From Clostridium arbusti SL206 (GTDB lineage: Bacteria; Bacillota; Clostridia; Clostridiales; Clostridiaceae), in the NCBI RefSeq assembly GCF_000246895.1, contig NZ_BAEV01000001.1, positions 51,880 to 115,879 of the forward strand: 64,000 nt of DNA, written 5' to 3'. Under the pieces are notes generated by a model that ran no database searches, was not told the origin of the DNA, and saw only the letters and a program-made list of their open reading frames with translations. A program made the position numbers and the translations under genes. This document shows, in pieces, positions 34,729 through 44,538 of the stretch; position 1 is the first letter of the stretch, and each line of letters begins with the position of its first letter.

Positions 34729-35760
34729 TTAAATATTTAAATAATCTTTTATATTAAAATCAATTTCTTTTCCTGTTCTAAGCAAGTTTCTTAATTTTAA
34801 TACTTTATAATCAAATTTACTTAGAATTTCAAGATTGTCTTTTTCAACTTCACTAGTTTCTATCACCTTACTAATACCACCATTTTTTATTACAATTCTC
34901 TTATTACCCATGAGTGCTAAAAGTGGATCATGGGTAGACATCAAAACTATTTTTTCTCTTTTCACTAAAAGTTCTAGTGCCTTTTTCCTATCCACTCCCG
35001 CATTTTCAATCTCATCTATAAGAACAATAGGAGATTTACTAAGTAGCGCTGTGTCTGCTATCATAAGTGCTCTTGATTGACCACCACTAAGCTGCGTAAC
35101 TGGAACATCTGGAGAAAATTTTTCTCCAGCCAAATCATTTGCACACTTTATTATGGCTTCTACTATTTCATCAATATTTTTAATTCTACGACTTTCTGCA
35201 TGCCTAGTAATAAATTCTGAAGTAGTTACATCCATGATAAAGTTCATATTTTGAGATAATTGAGCAATTAGCTTGTTCTCTATAGAAAAACGTTTATCTT
35301 CCTCTGGTACTTTATCATTAACAAGTATTTGTCTTTTTGTAGGGGTATCCCGTTGCGCCAAGCATTCAATATCTTCTAACAGTCTACTTTTTCCAGAACC
35401 CGTAGGTCCTACTATTGAAATTATTTCTCCTTTTTTTAGAGTTATGCTTATATCTTCTTTTTCATTAAATTTATTGTATCCACCAATTATAGTCACTGAG
35501 TTTACACTATTACTTTCCTCTTCAATTGATTCACTCATCTTTTCCATAAAGGCAATAAAATTATCTATTATCTGCTCTCTTCCAATACCTAGATCATCTA
35601 AATTTTCATCGGAAAAACTAGCTACTAACTCTTTCATAGTTTGCTTCTTGTCAAATTCTTTTAACCCAACAAAATCAAAAAAGTTCTCTACATAAGAATA
35701 TCTATCAATTACATCAACTATTGGTATAGATAGCAGTTCATTATTTATAGTATTTTCCAT
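34729..35760 (-). CDS. ABC-type ATPase with extra N-terminal helical domain
   Basis: A 343-residue protein. Residues 1-80 form a small helical domain (SIPIVDVIDRYSYVENFFDFVGL...) that resembles DUF1858-like domains, though I cannot confirm this. Residues 85-320 are an ABC ATPase: Walker A GPTGSGKSRLLEDI, signature LSGGQSRALMIAD, Walker B IVLIDEIENAG and the switch His in MSTHDPLL. No permease is encoded nearby. It starts 12 bases after the GTPase stop, with GGGTGGG before the chosen ATG at 35760, so the two are coupled. The ATPase may drive a cytoplasmic maturation or insertion step instead of transport; that is inference. Confidence 0.75.
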   Translation of the reverse strand: MENTINNELLSIPIVDVIDRYSYVENFFDFVGLKEFDKKQTMKELVASFSDENLDDLGIGREQIIDNFIAFMEKMSESIEEESNSVNSVTIIGGYNKFNEKEDISITLKKGEIISIVGPTGSGKSRLLEDIECLAQRDTPTKRQILVNDKVPEEDKRFSIENKLIAQLSQNMNFIMDVTTSEFITRHAESRRIKNIDEIVEAIIKCANDLAGEKFSPDVPVTQLSGGQSRALMIADTALLSKSPIVLIDEIENAGVDRKKALELLVKREKIVLMSTHDPLLALMGNKRIVIKNGGISKVIETSEVEKDNLEILSKFDYKVLKLRNLLRTGKEIDFNIKDYLNI

Positions 35761-35772
35761 AAGCATCCCACC

Positions 35773-36456
35773 CTAAAGATTCATTTTTTTAATATTTCCA
35801 TTTTGATATTCTTTACCTATTTTAGTTTGACCAAGACAATATGAACAAACAGCGGCTGGCATCGGAAATCTTAATCTCTTGTTAGTAATCTCACTTATAA
35901 CACTACCATCCTTTAAGTTTTTACTTAATTCATAAGCTCCTTGACCCGTTATTCCATTTACAAAAACTATTTTAGCTTTGGGATTAGCCTTTTTTATTTC
36001 GAAGGCAAATACTTCTCTCTCTGCCTGAGAGACTATATCTCCCTTAGTAACTACAACTATATCTGCAAATTTAAGCATAGGTCCTATTTTTTTAGGAGTA
36101 TTTATACCTGATAAATTATCAATAACACACACAGCAGGTATCTCCCTTATATGTGGTGAGCATCTATTGCAAAGCCCTGCACTTTCACTTATAAGTATAT
36201 CTAGCCCTTCTTTTATTCCCCAATCCACACATTCTTCAATATTACTTACGAAAAAATGGTCTGGACATAAATTTCCTGATAAACCAACCTTTACAGGAAC
36301 ATTAATCTTTTCATACAACACGTTGTCATAAGATGACAGACAATCAAACTTAATAACACCTATTTTAGTTCCTGATTCCTTCATAAGCTCAATAGTTTTT
36401 AAAATCACTGAAGTTTTCCCAGAAGATGGAGGACCTGATACGGTAATTAATTTCAT
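35773..36456 (-). CDS. HypB/UreG-like (G3E) P-loop GTPase
   Basis: A 227-residue SIMIBI-class NTPase. The P-loop is VSGPPSSGKTSVILKTI, the base-specificity motif is VVTKGDI (TKxD), and the switch region includes ISESAGLCNRCSPHIREIPA. A second cysteine pair lies near the C-terminus (VCSYCLGQTKIG). HypB, UreG and CobW relatives deliver nickel or other metals to enzymes, and the two CxxC pairs suggest metal binding here. The most plausible start is the ATG at 36456; an ATG nine bases upstream is possible, and the ribosome site is weak in both cases. Repeat copy E lies just upstream. Confidence 0.8.
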   Translation of the reverse strand: MKLITVSGPPSSGKTSVILKTIELMKESGTKIGVIKFDCLSSYDNVLYEKINVPVKVGLSGNLCPDHFFVSNIEECVDWGIKEGLDILISESAGLCNRCSPHIREIPAVCVIDNLSGINTPKKIGPMLKFADIVVVTKGDIVSQAEREVFAFEIKKANPKAKIVFVNGITGQGAYELSKNLKDGSVISEITNKRLRFPMPAAVCSYCLGQTKIGKEYQNGNIKKMNL

Positions 36457-36498
36457 ACCAATCACACTCTCTAATTTATTTTATTTGTATTTCAGGTA

Positions 36499-36658
36499 AG
36501 GCATGTTCAAATAAATAACTAGTCAGTATACTAGTCTATTATGAATCATACTACGTTAACAGAACCCTCTGATAGCACCACTATCATCAGAACCTGTTTC
36601 CTTGTATGATTCATAATATACGTCGTATCTTTGACTTGTTATTTATTTTCATATGCCT
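36499..36658 (-). repeat. Palindromic dispersed element, copy E
   Basis: A 160-bp copy nearly identical to A. The inner arms ATGAATCATAC and GTATGATTCAT pair perfectly. It interrupts the run of same-strand genes between the binding-protein gene (36711-37718) and the GTPase gene. With copy D it flanks the GTPase-ATPase pair in direct orientation. Confidence 0.92.
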
Positions 36659-36710
36659 TATTATTAAAATTAACATTTACCTGAATAAGTATTTAATCTA
36701 ACTACACTTC

Positions 36711-37718
36711 TTATTTACTTTTCCATTCACTTATAAACATGGTGTTTGTTATATTTCTTATTTGCTCCATATCATTTTCTCTTAAATATTCCCATCCTAG
36801 CCATTTAAATTTTGCACCATCTGGCAATTTATTATCTACTTTTAAATTTAATGATGGGAAATAACTCTCTGCAAGTTTACTTCCAAGTTCTTCGCCTGTA
36901 ACAAAATTTATAACTGTATCCATCTCTTGAAGTTTTGATTCCTTTGCTAACATACACATAGGATTAATAAGTGCTCCATCTTCAGGCCACACTATAGCTG
37001 TTTTTTCTGTATTAGGGCACGTTTTTGCAAAAAACCAAGACATAATATATATTGCTGCTCCCTCTGTATTTAATGTACCTGCAACCTTTGACATTTTAGA
37101 TGGATGCCAAAGATTCTTAGTATTTTTTACTAATTTCTTTACTCCATCTTCTCCATATTCTTTATATATATATAATACTGACGAGTCACTTAACTCCTCT
37201 GGTGTTCCCCCTACAATTATGTTATCCTTATAAATAGGGTTTAGTAAATCTCCCCAACTCTTAGGAATTGGTAACTCTCCTAATTTCTTTTTATCTACAA
37301 GTATTACACTAGGAGCTGCAGCATACATAGTATATAATCCCCTTGGATCAACACAACCTGCCTCTAAAAACTCTTTATTTATATTTTCACCTCTAACCGC
37401 TTTAAAGTTTTCCTTATTTACAAGATTTTTCATAAATCCTTGTTTAAATTCATCTTTAAATCCATTAGCGGCCACAACATCTGGAAAATCCTTTATATCT
37501 TTTGCTTCCCATACATTACTAAGGTCAGCTTTACAACTGCACCCAGATGGAACATAGCACTTTAAATCTATTCCTTTTTTCTTCTTATGATCTATTACTG
37601 CTTTTTCAAGTTCTTCTTTAAATGTCTGCCTCACACTACATGCTATTATACCTAAAAAATTTAAGTCATTTAAATTACAATCATCATCTAATAAAACACT
37701 TTCTTCTATTAATTCCAT
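36711..37718 (-). CDS. Ferric/anion-type solute-binding fold protein without signal peptide, Cys-rich
   Basis: A 335-residue protein with the type-II binding fold seen in iron(III)/anion-binding ABC proteins: PKSWGDLLNPIYKDNIIVG, an Asp/Ser substrate turn, AAIYIMSWFFA and VWPEDGALINPM. It has no signal peptide or lipobox, starting with the acidic MELIEESVLLDDDCN, so it should stay in the cytoplasm. Cysteines are frequent for such a protein: C14, C27, C54, C60 and C62 (CYVPSGCSC), then three more later. It may bind a metal or a metal-containing ligand. Ribosome site AGGAGG is strong. Neighbours are the GTPase, the ATPase and modD. Confidence 0.72.
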   Translation of the reverse strand: MELIEESVLLDDDCNLNDLNFLGIIACSVRQTFKEELEKAVIDHKKKKGIDLKCYVPSGCSCKADLSNVWEAKDIKDFPDVVAANGFKDEFKQGFMKNLVNKENFKAVRGENINKEFLEAGCVDPRGLYTMYAAAPSVILVDKKKLGELPIPKSWGDLLNPIYKDNIIVGGTPEELSDSSVLYIYKEYGEDGVKKLVKNTKNLWHPSKMSKVAGTLNTEGAAIYIMSWFFAKTCPNTEKTAIVWPEDGALINPMCMLAKESKLQEMDTVINFVTGEELGSKLAESYFPSLNLKVDNKLPDGAKFKWLGWEYLRENDMEQIRNITNTMFISEWKSK

Positions 37719-37822
37719 AATGATACCTCCTAAATTTTAAAATTTCCTTTGCCTAACTTATACACATCATTATACGCAATACAGCATGTCTGAAATACAT
37801 ATTATTTTTTATATTTTTAATA

Positions 37823-37860
37823 AATACTACTAATGAAATTTAAATTTCATTAGTAGTATT
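37823..37860. promoter_or_regulatory. 38-bp perfect palindrome between modD and the binding-protein gene
   Basis: AATACTACTAATGAAATTT is directly followed by its exact complement. It lies 9 bases after the modD stop and about 105 bases before the next minus-strand gene. It lacks a clear T tract in either direction, so it may be either the modD terminator or a protein-binding site for the downstream gene. Confidence 0.45.
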
Positions 37861-37869
37861 TAATTATTA

Positions 37870-38715
37870 TTAAAATTTCGTTATGGTAGTTCCTATATCA
37901 ATAGGCTTCCCAAAATATACCCAAGTAGTTGAAATAGCATCTACCCCTGTCTTTGCATATTCTTCTATATTATTAGAATTAATGCCACCTGTGCCTATAA
38001 GAGTTATATTTCTATTAATACTTCTTATTTGTTTAACCATATCCTTTAATTCCTTTGGAGGAATTTTATCAAATTGTAACCCATCTACACCTACTCTTGC
38101 AAATTTAACAGCATCTTCAAGGGAATCAACTTCAACAATTATCTTTTTTTCAGAAGCTTTTGTTTTGATTTCATCAAACTTTGAAATCAATCCATCTACA
38201 CCATCTAGAAAATTCATATGCTGCTTAAATATTAGTATAGTTTCAGATAAACCAAGCCTATGAGGATAAGCTCCTCCTGCAATAGCTGACTTTATTGATA
38301 GTTCTTTAGTTCCCGGGAATACCTTTCTTGTAGTAAAAAGTTCAATTTTAGGATTGATAGCTTTAGCTGCATCAACTAATTTTCTAGTCCTTGTAGATAT
38401 TCCAGAACAATACTCAAGTATATTTGAAGAAAGTTTCCATGCCATGTGTGCTGCTTCTGCATATCCTTCTCCTTCTAAAATCACCTGTCCTGGTATGACC
38501 AAAGTCCCACTTGATACATAATTTTTAATTTTAATATTAAGCTTTTCAAATATTTTAATAACTTCTTCTGTACCAGTGATTACTGCATCTTCTCTAGTAA
38601 CGAACTTTATACTACCTTTTTCTTTTCCTATACCTAAAATTAATGTAGTTAAATCTATATATGGAATATCTTCCTTAATAAATTTATCTATAGTTTCATC
38701 TGAAATATATACCAC
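37870..38715 (-). CDS. modD: ModD, quinolinate phosphoribosyltransferase-like protein
   Basis: A 281-residue protein of the NadC superfamily that fits the ModD branch: DLTTLILGIGKEKG, FTTRKVFPGTKELSIKSAIAGGAYPHRLGLSETILIFKQH and a C-terminal phosphate-binding IGTGGINSNN. ModD is frequently linked to molybdate transport genes, but its own reaction is not firmly known. Here it stands beside a binding-protein-like gene, a GTPase and an ATPase, not beside modABC. Start is either ATG at 38721, very close to GAGGG, or the GTG at 38715, 6 bases from it; I prefer the GTG. It probably begins the group, and no nadA or nadB is adjacent. Confidence 0.8.
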   Translation of the reverse strand: MVYISDETIDKFIKEDIPYIDLTTLILGIGKEKGSIKFVTREDAVITGTEEVIKIFEKLNIKIKNYVSSGTLVIPGQVILEGEGYAEAAHMAWKLSSNILEYCSGISTRTRKLVDAAKAINPKIELFTTRKVFPGTKELSIKSAIAGGAYPHRLGLSETILIFKQHMNFLDGVDGLISKFDEIKTKASEKKIIVEVDSLEDAVKFARVGVDGLQFDKIPPKELKDMVKQIRSINRNITLIGTGGINSNNIEEYAKTGVDAISTTWVYFGKPIDIGTTITKF

Positions 38716-39020
38716 TTTCATCCCTCATTTTTAAAAATATATTTACACCGTTATATTGTAACTTATTAAATTTTTTACTTTTGTCAATATTTTAACGAAG
38801 TTTCTAGAAAATAATCTTTATTTTTATTAGAATTATATAAGAAAAAGGAGTTAATAGATATACAACTAATTATGTCGTATCATAAATAAATTAAAACTTA
38901 TCTTTAGTTGTATTTTACTTAGTTATGTTACTATAAATTATAACCATTTTATCATAAAAATCAAGTTTAATATATCATCTTATTATTTTATCATATATTT
39001 AATTATTAAAATATTAATTA

Positions 39021-39057
39021 AATAAGGTTTCAAAAATCAATTTCTTGGAGCCTTATT
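39021..39057 (-). terminator. Probable terminator of topB
   Basis: AATAAGGTTTCAA pairs with TTGGAGCCTTATT (two G-T pairs in RNA on the minus strand) over an 11-base loop, 38 bases after the topB stop. The following sequence is T-rich but interrupted. The remaining 38722-39020 is A/T-rich with no feature I can support. Confidence 0.55.
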
Positions 39058-39094
39058 TATTGCCATAATTTTAGATTTATATGTATTTATCTAC

Positions 39095-41254
39095 TTAATT
39101 TATAAATTCCATTTCCCATTTATAATATCCACTTTTTTCATCTTTAATATATTTTAAATATGCTGAATACATTGTTCCCTTTTTGCTTTTTATATTTCTA
39201 AAGCCAACCTTACCGTTTTTAAGTAATATTTCAACCATTTGTCTACTAACCTTTTTCCCTAGTGACGCAATAAATCTATCATTTTTCCATATTGTAAAAT
39301 CGCACCCATTTTTCCAATTACTGCATCCAAATCCTTTATCATTTTCTAATATAGGATTCTGACAAATAGGACATATACCTATAACCTCTGCCCCTTCTGG
39401 TATATCTGCTTTAAAGTTCTTTAACATTGATGTATCTTTTTTTATAGCATCTACTGCATTTATAGTAAATTCTTTAATCATATTTATAAAATCATCTTTT
39501 TTAAATTTTCCTTTTTCTATGTCTGATAATGTCTTTTCAATTCTACCCGTATATTCTAAATCCATAAGTTCCTTTGCTGGAAATATTTCCACTAAAGTTT
39601 TACCGAGCTCTGTGCATGTAAGACTTTTTCCCTTTGATTTAATATATGATGCATCCTTTAGTTTCTTTATTGTTTCAGCCCTAGTAGCTGGAGTTCCTAT
39701 ACTAAATCCACTTAATATTGAAGCCATCATTTCTTCTGTATCTTCTTCATCTTTAAAGCTCTTTCCACAGGTCTCCATAACTCTCAAAAGTGTTTTCTCA
39801 GTGTGAAGTTTGGGTGGTTTTTTAGTAACAGCATTTACCTTACTATCAATTATATCTATAGTTTCTTTTTCTGATACCATTGGTAAAACTGTATCCTTAC
39901 TTTCCATTTTTTCAACAACATGCCATCCTTCAACTATCTGAACCTTTCCTTTTGATACAAATATACCTTTAATTGTATCGTCGTTAACTTTTGAGACAAG
40001 CCTAGTTTCTTCATACTGTGCTATCGGTAAAAATTGCATTATAAATCTATTTTTAATTGTATTATATACAATCTCTTCATCCTTATTTAATCCACTGGGT
40101 TTCATATAAGTTGGAACTATTGCACTATGGCTTTCTACTTTTGAATTGTTAAATATTCTTTTATTATCAATAAACTTAATTTGGCTTTCATATTTTAATC
40201 CTTTTTTAATTATGTCTAACACTTTTTTAGTTCTTTCTTTTAAGCTTTCCTCTAATGCAACGCTTCCTGTCCTTGGATATGTTGTAAATTTCTTTTCATA
40301 AAGAGATTGGGCAACCTTTAATACTTTATCTGAAGTCCATCCTTTATATTTACTTGTAATATAACCTTGCAAATTTGATAGATTGAATAAAAGTGGTGCA
40401 TAATCTTTCTTCTTCTCAACTTGCTTTTCTACAATTTCTGCATTCTTATCTTTTAAAAGTTTAATTATATTTTCTGGAACCTCTTTATCATCAAATTTTT
40501 CATTATCTTTTTCATAATAAATACCTTCAAATTCATCATTACCTTTTGTCTTAAAAGTAGCTATCAATTTATAATAAGTTGATGACTTAAAATTTTCTAT
40601 TTCTTTATCTCTATCATAAATAATTTTTAATGTTGGTAACAAGACTCTTCCTATATTTAATATCTTCTTGTCATTAGGATTATATCTTAAGGTAGCTACC
40701 GAAGTTAAATTTATTCCTATTATCCAATCTGCCCATTGCCTACCAATGCCTGCATCTTGAAGTGATTGCATTTCCTCATTATTCTTTAAATTTTCCATTC
40801 CTTTTTTTACTTCTGCTGCTGTCCATTCATTCAATAGTATTCTAAATACAGGTTTTCTTTCATTTAAATATAAAAATATTTCATCTCCAATAACCTGACC
40901 CTCTCTATCAAAATCTGTTGCTGATATAATTCCATCTACATCGTTTCTATCTATTAAACCTTTTATTGTATTAAGTTGTTTTTCAGCACCCTTATCTACA
41001 GATGTTCTATTTAAATTGTCACATTTAACTTTATACTCAAACTTCTCTGGAATGAATGGAAACTTCTCCATTCTCCATGCCCTCATAACTTCATCATAAT
41101 CTTTAGCATCATATAGTTGTAATAGATGACCAAATGCCCATGTAACTAGATATTCATCACCCTCAAAGTATCCATCTTTTCTTTTTTTAATTCCAAAAGC
41201 ATCAGCAATATTTTTTGCAACCGAGGGCTTTTCAGCAATTATAACTTTTTTCAT
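39095..41254 (-). CDS. topB: DNA topoisomerase III
   Basis: A type IA topoisomerase of 719 residues that relaxes and decatenates single-strand-containing DNA. The TOPRIM domain has AEKPSVAKNIADAFG and SATDFDREGQVIGDEI (about 111-126). The catalytic Tyr326 lies in KFTTYPRTGSVALEE. GTPATRAETIKKL closes the core. A single C-terminal zinc ribbon (CPICQNPILENDKGFGCSNWKNGCDF) follows. Length and domain order are normal for Firmicute TopB. GGAGGGAG precedes the ATG. It is transcribed alone. Confidence 0.95.
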   Translation of the reverse strand: MKKVIIAEKPSVAKNIADAFGIKKRKDGYFEGDEYLVTWAFGHLLQLYDAKDYDEVMRAWRMEKFPFIPEKFEYKVKCDNLNRTSVDKGAEKQLNTIKGLIDRNDVDGIISATDFDREGQVIGDEIFLYLNERKPVFRILLNEWTAAEVKKGMENLKNNEEMQSLQDAGIGRQWADWIIGINLTSVATLRYNPNDKKILNIGRVLLPTLKIIYDRDKEIENFKSSTYYKLIATFKTKGNDEFEGIYYEKDNEKFDDKEVPENIIKLLKDKNAEIVEKQVEKKKDYAPLLFNLSNLQGYITSKYKGWTSDKVLKVAQSLYEKKFTTYPRTGSVALEESLKERTKKVLDIIKKGLKYESQIKFIDNKRIFNNSKVESHSAIVPTYMKPSGLNKDEEIVYNTIKNRFIMQFLPIAQYEETRLVSKVNDDTIKGIFVSKGKVQIVEGWHVVEKMESKDTVLPMVSEKETIDIIDSKVNAVTKKPPKLHTEKTLLRVMETCGKSFKDEEDTEEMMASILSGFSIGTPATRAETIKKLKDASYIKSKGKSLTCTELGKTLVEIFPAKELMDLEYTGRIEKTLSDIEKGKFKKDDFINMIKEFTINAVDAIKKDTSMLKNFKADIPEGAEVIGICPICQNPILENDKGFGCSNWKNGCDFTIWKNDRFIASLGKKVSRQMVEILLKNGKVGFRNIKSKKGTMYSAYLKYIKDEKSGYYKWEMEFIN

Positions 41255-41319
41255 TCACATCTCCCTCCTTTTTTTCTAACAAATATTCTTTAGCTAGAAT
41301 TCATTGAATAAAAGAATCA

Positions 41320-41349
41320 AAAACAGACTGCTAGATTGCAGTCTGTTTT
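41320..41349 (-). terminator. Terminator of the fatty-acid synthesis operon
   Basis: A perfect 12-bp stem, AAAACAGACTGC with GCAGTCTGTTTT, has a 6-base loop and a T tract on the minus strand. It lies 38 bases past the accA stop. Confidence 0.92.
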
Positions 41350-41386
41350 GTTATAGATACCACTATAGGAAAAATATCAAACTACT

Positions 41387-42205
41387 TTATTCTATAACCT
41401 TACCCATTTTTCTAAATCTATCATATCTTTCTTTTAAAAGAACATCCATTTCCTTGTCTATAAGCTTTGGAAGTTCCTCAATTAATACTTTTTTCAAATT
41501 ATTACACACAAAATTTAGATCTGTATGTGCGCCACCATCTGGTTCACTTATAACTTTTTCTATAATCTCGTATTTCTTTAAATCCTGTGCAGTTATTTTC
41601 ATAACCTCAGCAGCCTCTTTAGCCCTCTTTGCATCCTTCCATAGAATAGATGCAAAACCTTCTGGAGAAAGTATTGAATAAACTGAATTTTCTAGCATCC
41701 ACACCTGATCCGCTACTGCTAAAGCAAGTGCACCACCACTTCCACCTTCTCCAATAAATATAGATATTATAGGAGTTTTTAGAGAAGACATTTCCATAAG
41801 ATTTCTAGCTATTGCTTCACCTTGACCTCTTTCTTCTGCCCCTATACCACAATAAGCTCCTGGAGTATCCACAAAACAAAGAACTGGCCTTTGAAATTTT
41901 TCTGCTTGTTTCATAAGCCTAAGAGCTTTTCTATAACCTTCTGGATTGGGCATACCAAAATTTCTCTCTATATTTTCTTTAGTATCTCTTCCCTTTTGCT
42001 GACCTATTACAGTTACAGATATACCATTGATGGTAGCAAGCCCTCCAACGATAGCAGAATCATCTCCAAATAATCTATCTCCGTGTAGTTCTATAAAGGA
42101 GTCAAATAACTTCTCTACATAATCAAGTGCTGTTGGTCTCTCTACCTTTCTTGCAATAGTAAGTCTTTCCCAAGCAGATAGAGTTTTTATATTTTCATTA
42201 TCCAA
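41387..42205 (-). CDS. accA: Acetyl-CoA carboxylase carboxyltransferase, alpha subunit
   Basis: AccA and AccD form the carboxyltransferase that moves CO2 from biotin to acetyl-CoA, giving malonyl-CoA. The 272-residue protein shows [56 protein letters not shown] and [14 protein letters not shown]. It starts at TTG, 7 bases after GAGGTG; an ATG a few bases on is out of frame. Last gene of the operon, 18 bases after accD. Confidence 0.96.
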   Translation of the reverse strand: MDNENIKTLSAWERLTIARKVERPTALDYVEKLFDSFIELHGDRLFGDDSAIVGGLATINGISVTVIGQQKGRDTKENIERNFGMPNPEGYRKALRLMKQAEKFQRPVLCFVDTPGAYCGIGAEERGQGEAIARNLMEMSSLKTPIISIFIGEGGSGGALALAVADQVWMLENSVYSILSPEGFASILWKDAKRAKEAAEVMKITAQDLKKYEIIEKVISEPDGGAHTDLNFVCNNLKKVLIEELPKLIDKEMDVLLKERYDRFRKMGKVIE

Positions 42206-42223
42206 TGAATATCACCTCAATTC

Positions 42224-43084
42224 TTATATTGATAAAAGTTTTCCAAGAGTATCTTTAAGTTTAACTCTTTCAACAATTTTATCGATAAACCCATGTTTAA
42301 GTAAGAATTCTGCACTTTGAAATTCACTGGGCAATTTTTGTTTTATAGTTTGTTCTATAACTCTTCTTCCAGCAAAACCTATAAGTGCACCAGGCTCTGA
42401 AATTATTATATCTCCAAGCATAGCAAAACTTGCAGTAACTCCACCTGTAGTTGGATCTGTAAGCACTGTAATATATAAAAGTCCTGCTTCATCGTGTCTT
42501 GCAAGAGCACTACTTGTTTTTGCCATTTGCATTAATGAAAATATACCCTCTTGCATTCTGGCTCCTCCAGATGCAGTAAATATTATTATTGGTAACTTCT
42601 TATCTGTAGCTGTTTCAATTGCTCTTGTTATCTTTTCTCCAACAACTGATCCCATACTAGCCATCATAAAATTACTATCCATAACAGCTATTACTGTATT
42701 TTTACCATTTACATTTCCCATTCCTGTAACCACGGCATCATTAAGTCCAGTTTTTTCAGCCGCCTCCCTAGTTTTTTCATCGTAATCTGGAAAATTCAAA
42801 GGATTTGATGGTTTAATGTTTAAATCAAATTCTATAAAAGTATCTTCATCTATTATAGTCTTTACTCTCTCTCTTGCATTTAACCTAAGGTGTGCATTAC
42901 AATTTACACATACCTTTAAGTTTTCATTTAGGTCATTTTTATACAGTATTCTTCCACACTTTGGACATTTAACCCACATACCATCTGGTATTATGGGCAA
43001 CTCTTCTTCTGATATATCTATGTTTTCATTTTTTATCTCAGTATTACTAACAGTAATATATTTTCTTTTTCTGAATAACCCCAT
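42224..43084 (-). CDS. accD: Acetyl-CoA carboxylase carboxyltransferase, beta subunit
   Basis: The 286-residue beta subunit carries a four-cysteine zinc ribbon ([12 protein letters not shown]...CVNCNAH) and the crotonase-like core with [37 protein letters not shown] and [11 protein letters not shown] chose the ATG at 43084, preceded by AGGTGAAAT, over a GTG that falls inside the ribosome site. It sits between accC and accA. Confidence 0.96.
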   Translation of the reverse strand: MGLFRKRKYITVSNTEIKNENIDISEEELPIIPDGMWVKCPKCGRILYKNDLNENLKVCVNCNAHLRLNARERVKTIIDEDTFIEFDLNIKPSNPLNFPDYDEKTREAAEKTGLNDAVVTGMGNVNGKNTVIAVMDSNFMMASMGSVVGEKITRAIETATDKKLPIIIFTASGGARMQEGIFSLMQMAKTSSALARHDEAGLLYITVLTDPTTGGVTASFAMLGDIIISEPGALIGFAGRRVIEQTIKQKLPSEFQSAEFLLKHGFIDKIVERVKLKDTLGKLLSI

Positions 43085-43194
43085 AAATTTCACCTAACCT
43101 TTACCACATGTTTTATCATGTGTTTAAAAATAATATGGAAAATGACTACTATTATATTAATGTTATCGTATAATTCCAAAATTCAAATCCTGGT

Positions 43195-44538
43195 TTATAA
43201 ATTAAACTCTTTATTTATAAAACTTGTATTATAATTACCTTCTCTAAATGTTGCATTATTTATTATTCTATATTGAAAATCTATATTCGTATCTACACCT
43301 TCTATAATAAATTCTCCAAGTGCCCTCTTCATTCTACTTATAGCTTCACTTCTATCTCTGCCATATACAATAAGTTTACCTATCATAGAGTCATATGTAG
43401 GTGGAATTATGTAACCCTGATAAGCAGCGCTATCAAGTCTAACACCTATTCCCCCTGGAGTATAAAGATATTTTATTTCTCCTGGCGAAGGCATAAATCC
43501 CTTATCTGGATTTTCCGCATTTATACGACATTCTATAGCATGCCCTGTAATTTTAATATCCTCTTGTTTAAAGGATAAGGGTTCTCCAGATGCGATTTTG
43601 ATTTGTTCTTTTAATAAATCAACTCCAGTAACCATTTCAGTAATAGGATGCTCCACTTGAATACGAGTATTCATTTCCATAAAATAATAGTCACCATGCT
43701 TATCCAATAAGAATTCTATTGTCCCTGCATTTTTATAATTAACGGCTTTGGCAGCTTTAACAGCTACTTCTCCCATTTCTTTTCTTAATTCCTCTGTCAT
43801 AACTGGTGATGGAGCTTCTTCCAATACCTTTTGATTTCTTCTTTGAATAGAACAATCTCTTTCACCAAGATAAACTACATTTTCAAAATTATCTCCTAGT
43901 ATTTGAAACTCAACATGTCTAGGTTCCTCTACAAACTTCTCTATATACATAGTATCGTCTCCAAAAGATGCCTCTGCTTCTGCTCTTGCGGTTTCAAATG
44001 CCTTTTTAAATTCATTCTCTTCCTTAACTATTCTTATTCCTCTTCCACCGCCCCCAGCAGAAGCTTTAATCATTACCGGGAAGCCTATTCTCTTTGCTTC
44101 TTTAAGAGCATTTTCTAAACCATCAACGGCACCTTCTGTTCCTGGAATAACAGGTACTCCAGCTTTAATCATAATTTCTCTTGCCTTTGATTTATTACCC
44201 ATATTATCAATAGTTTCTGCATCTGGTCCTATAAATGTGATGTTACATTCTTCACACATCTTTGCAAATTTACTATTTTCAGATAAAAATCCAAAACCAG
44301 GATGAATAGCTTGTGCTCCAGTAAGAACAGTAGCACTTATTATATTTTGCATATTTAAATAGCTATCCTTGGACTTTGCAGGTCCAATACAAACTGCTTC
44401 ATCTGCTATTTGAGTATGCATTGCATCCTTATCAACTTCTGAATAAACAGCAACAGTAGCTATATTCATTTCCTGGCAAGCTCTTATTATTCTAACTGCA
44501 ATTTCTCCTCGATTAGCAATTAATATCTTTTTAAGCAT
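43195..44538 (-). CDS. accC: Acetyl-CoA carboxylase, biotin carboxylase subunit
   Basis: AccC carboxylates the biotin of AccB using ATP and bicarbonate. The 447-residue length is exactly typical. Motifs: MLKKILIANRGEIAVRIIRA, HPGFGFLSEN, KASAGGGGRGIRI (ATP lid), ERDCSIQRRNQK, EMNTRIQVEHPITE and the catalytic Arg around RINAENP. I chose the ATG at 44538 (GGAG 9 bases upstream) over an upstream in-frame start that adds five residues. Cotranscribed with accD. Confidence 0.97.
   Translation of the reverse strand: MLKKILIANRGEIAVRIIRACQEMNIATVAVYSEVDKDAMHTQIADEAVCIGPAKSKDSYLNMQNIISATVLTGAQAIHPGFGFLSENSKFAKMCEECNITFIGPDAETIDNMGNKSKAREIMIKAGVPVIPGTEGAVDGLENALKEAKRIGFPVMIKASAGGGGRGIRIVKEENEFKKAFETARAEAEASFGDDTMYIEKFVEEPRHVEFQILGDNFENVVYLGERDCSIQRRNQKVLEEAPSPVMTEELRKEMGEVAVKAAKAVNYKNAGTIEFLLDKHGDYYFMEMNTRIQVEHPITEMVTGVDLLKEQIKIASGEPLSFKQEDIKITGHAIECRINAENPDKGFMPSPGEIKYLYTPGGIGVRLDSAAYQGYIIPPTYDSMIGKLIVYGRDRSEAISRMKRALGEFIIEGVDTNIDFQYRIINNATFREGNYNTSFINKEFNL

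Noticed and set aside
34549-36658. Composite transposon formed by copies D and E
   Set aside because: Neither copy codes for a transposase, the flanked genes look like part of a larger same-strand group, and no consistent target duplication is seen.
36711-37718. Ordinary secreted ferric-iron binding protein
   Set aside because: Both the strong AGGAGG site and the acidic N-terminus fix the start, and no signal peptide or lipobox occurs upstream in frame.
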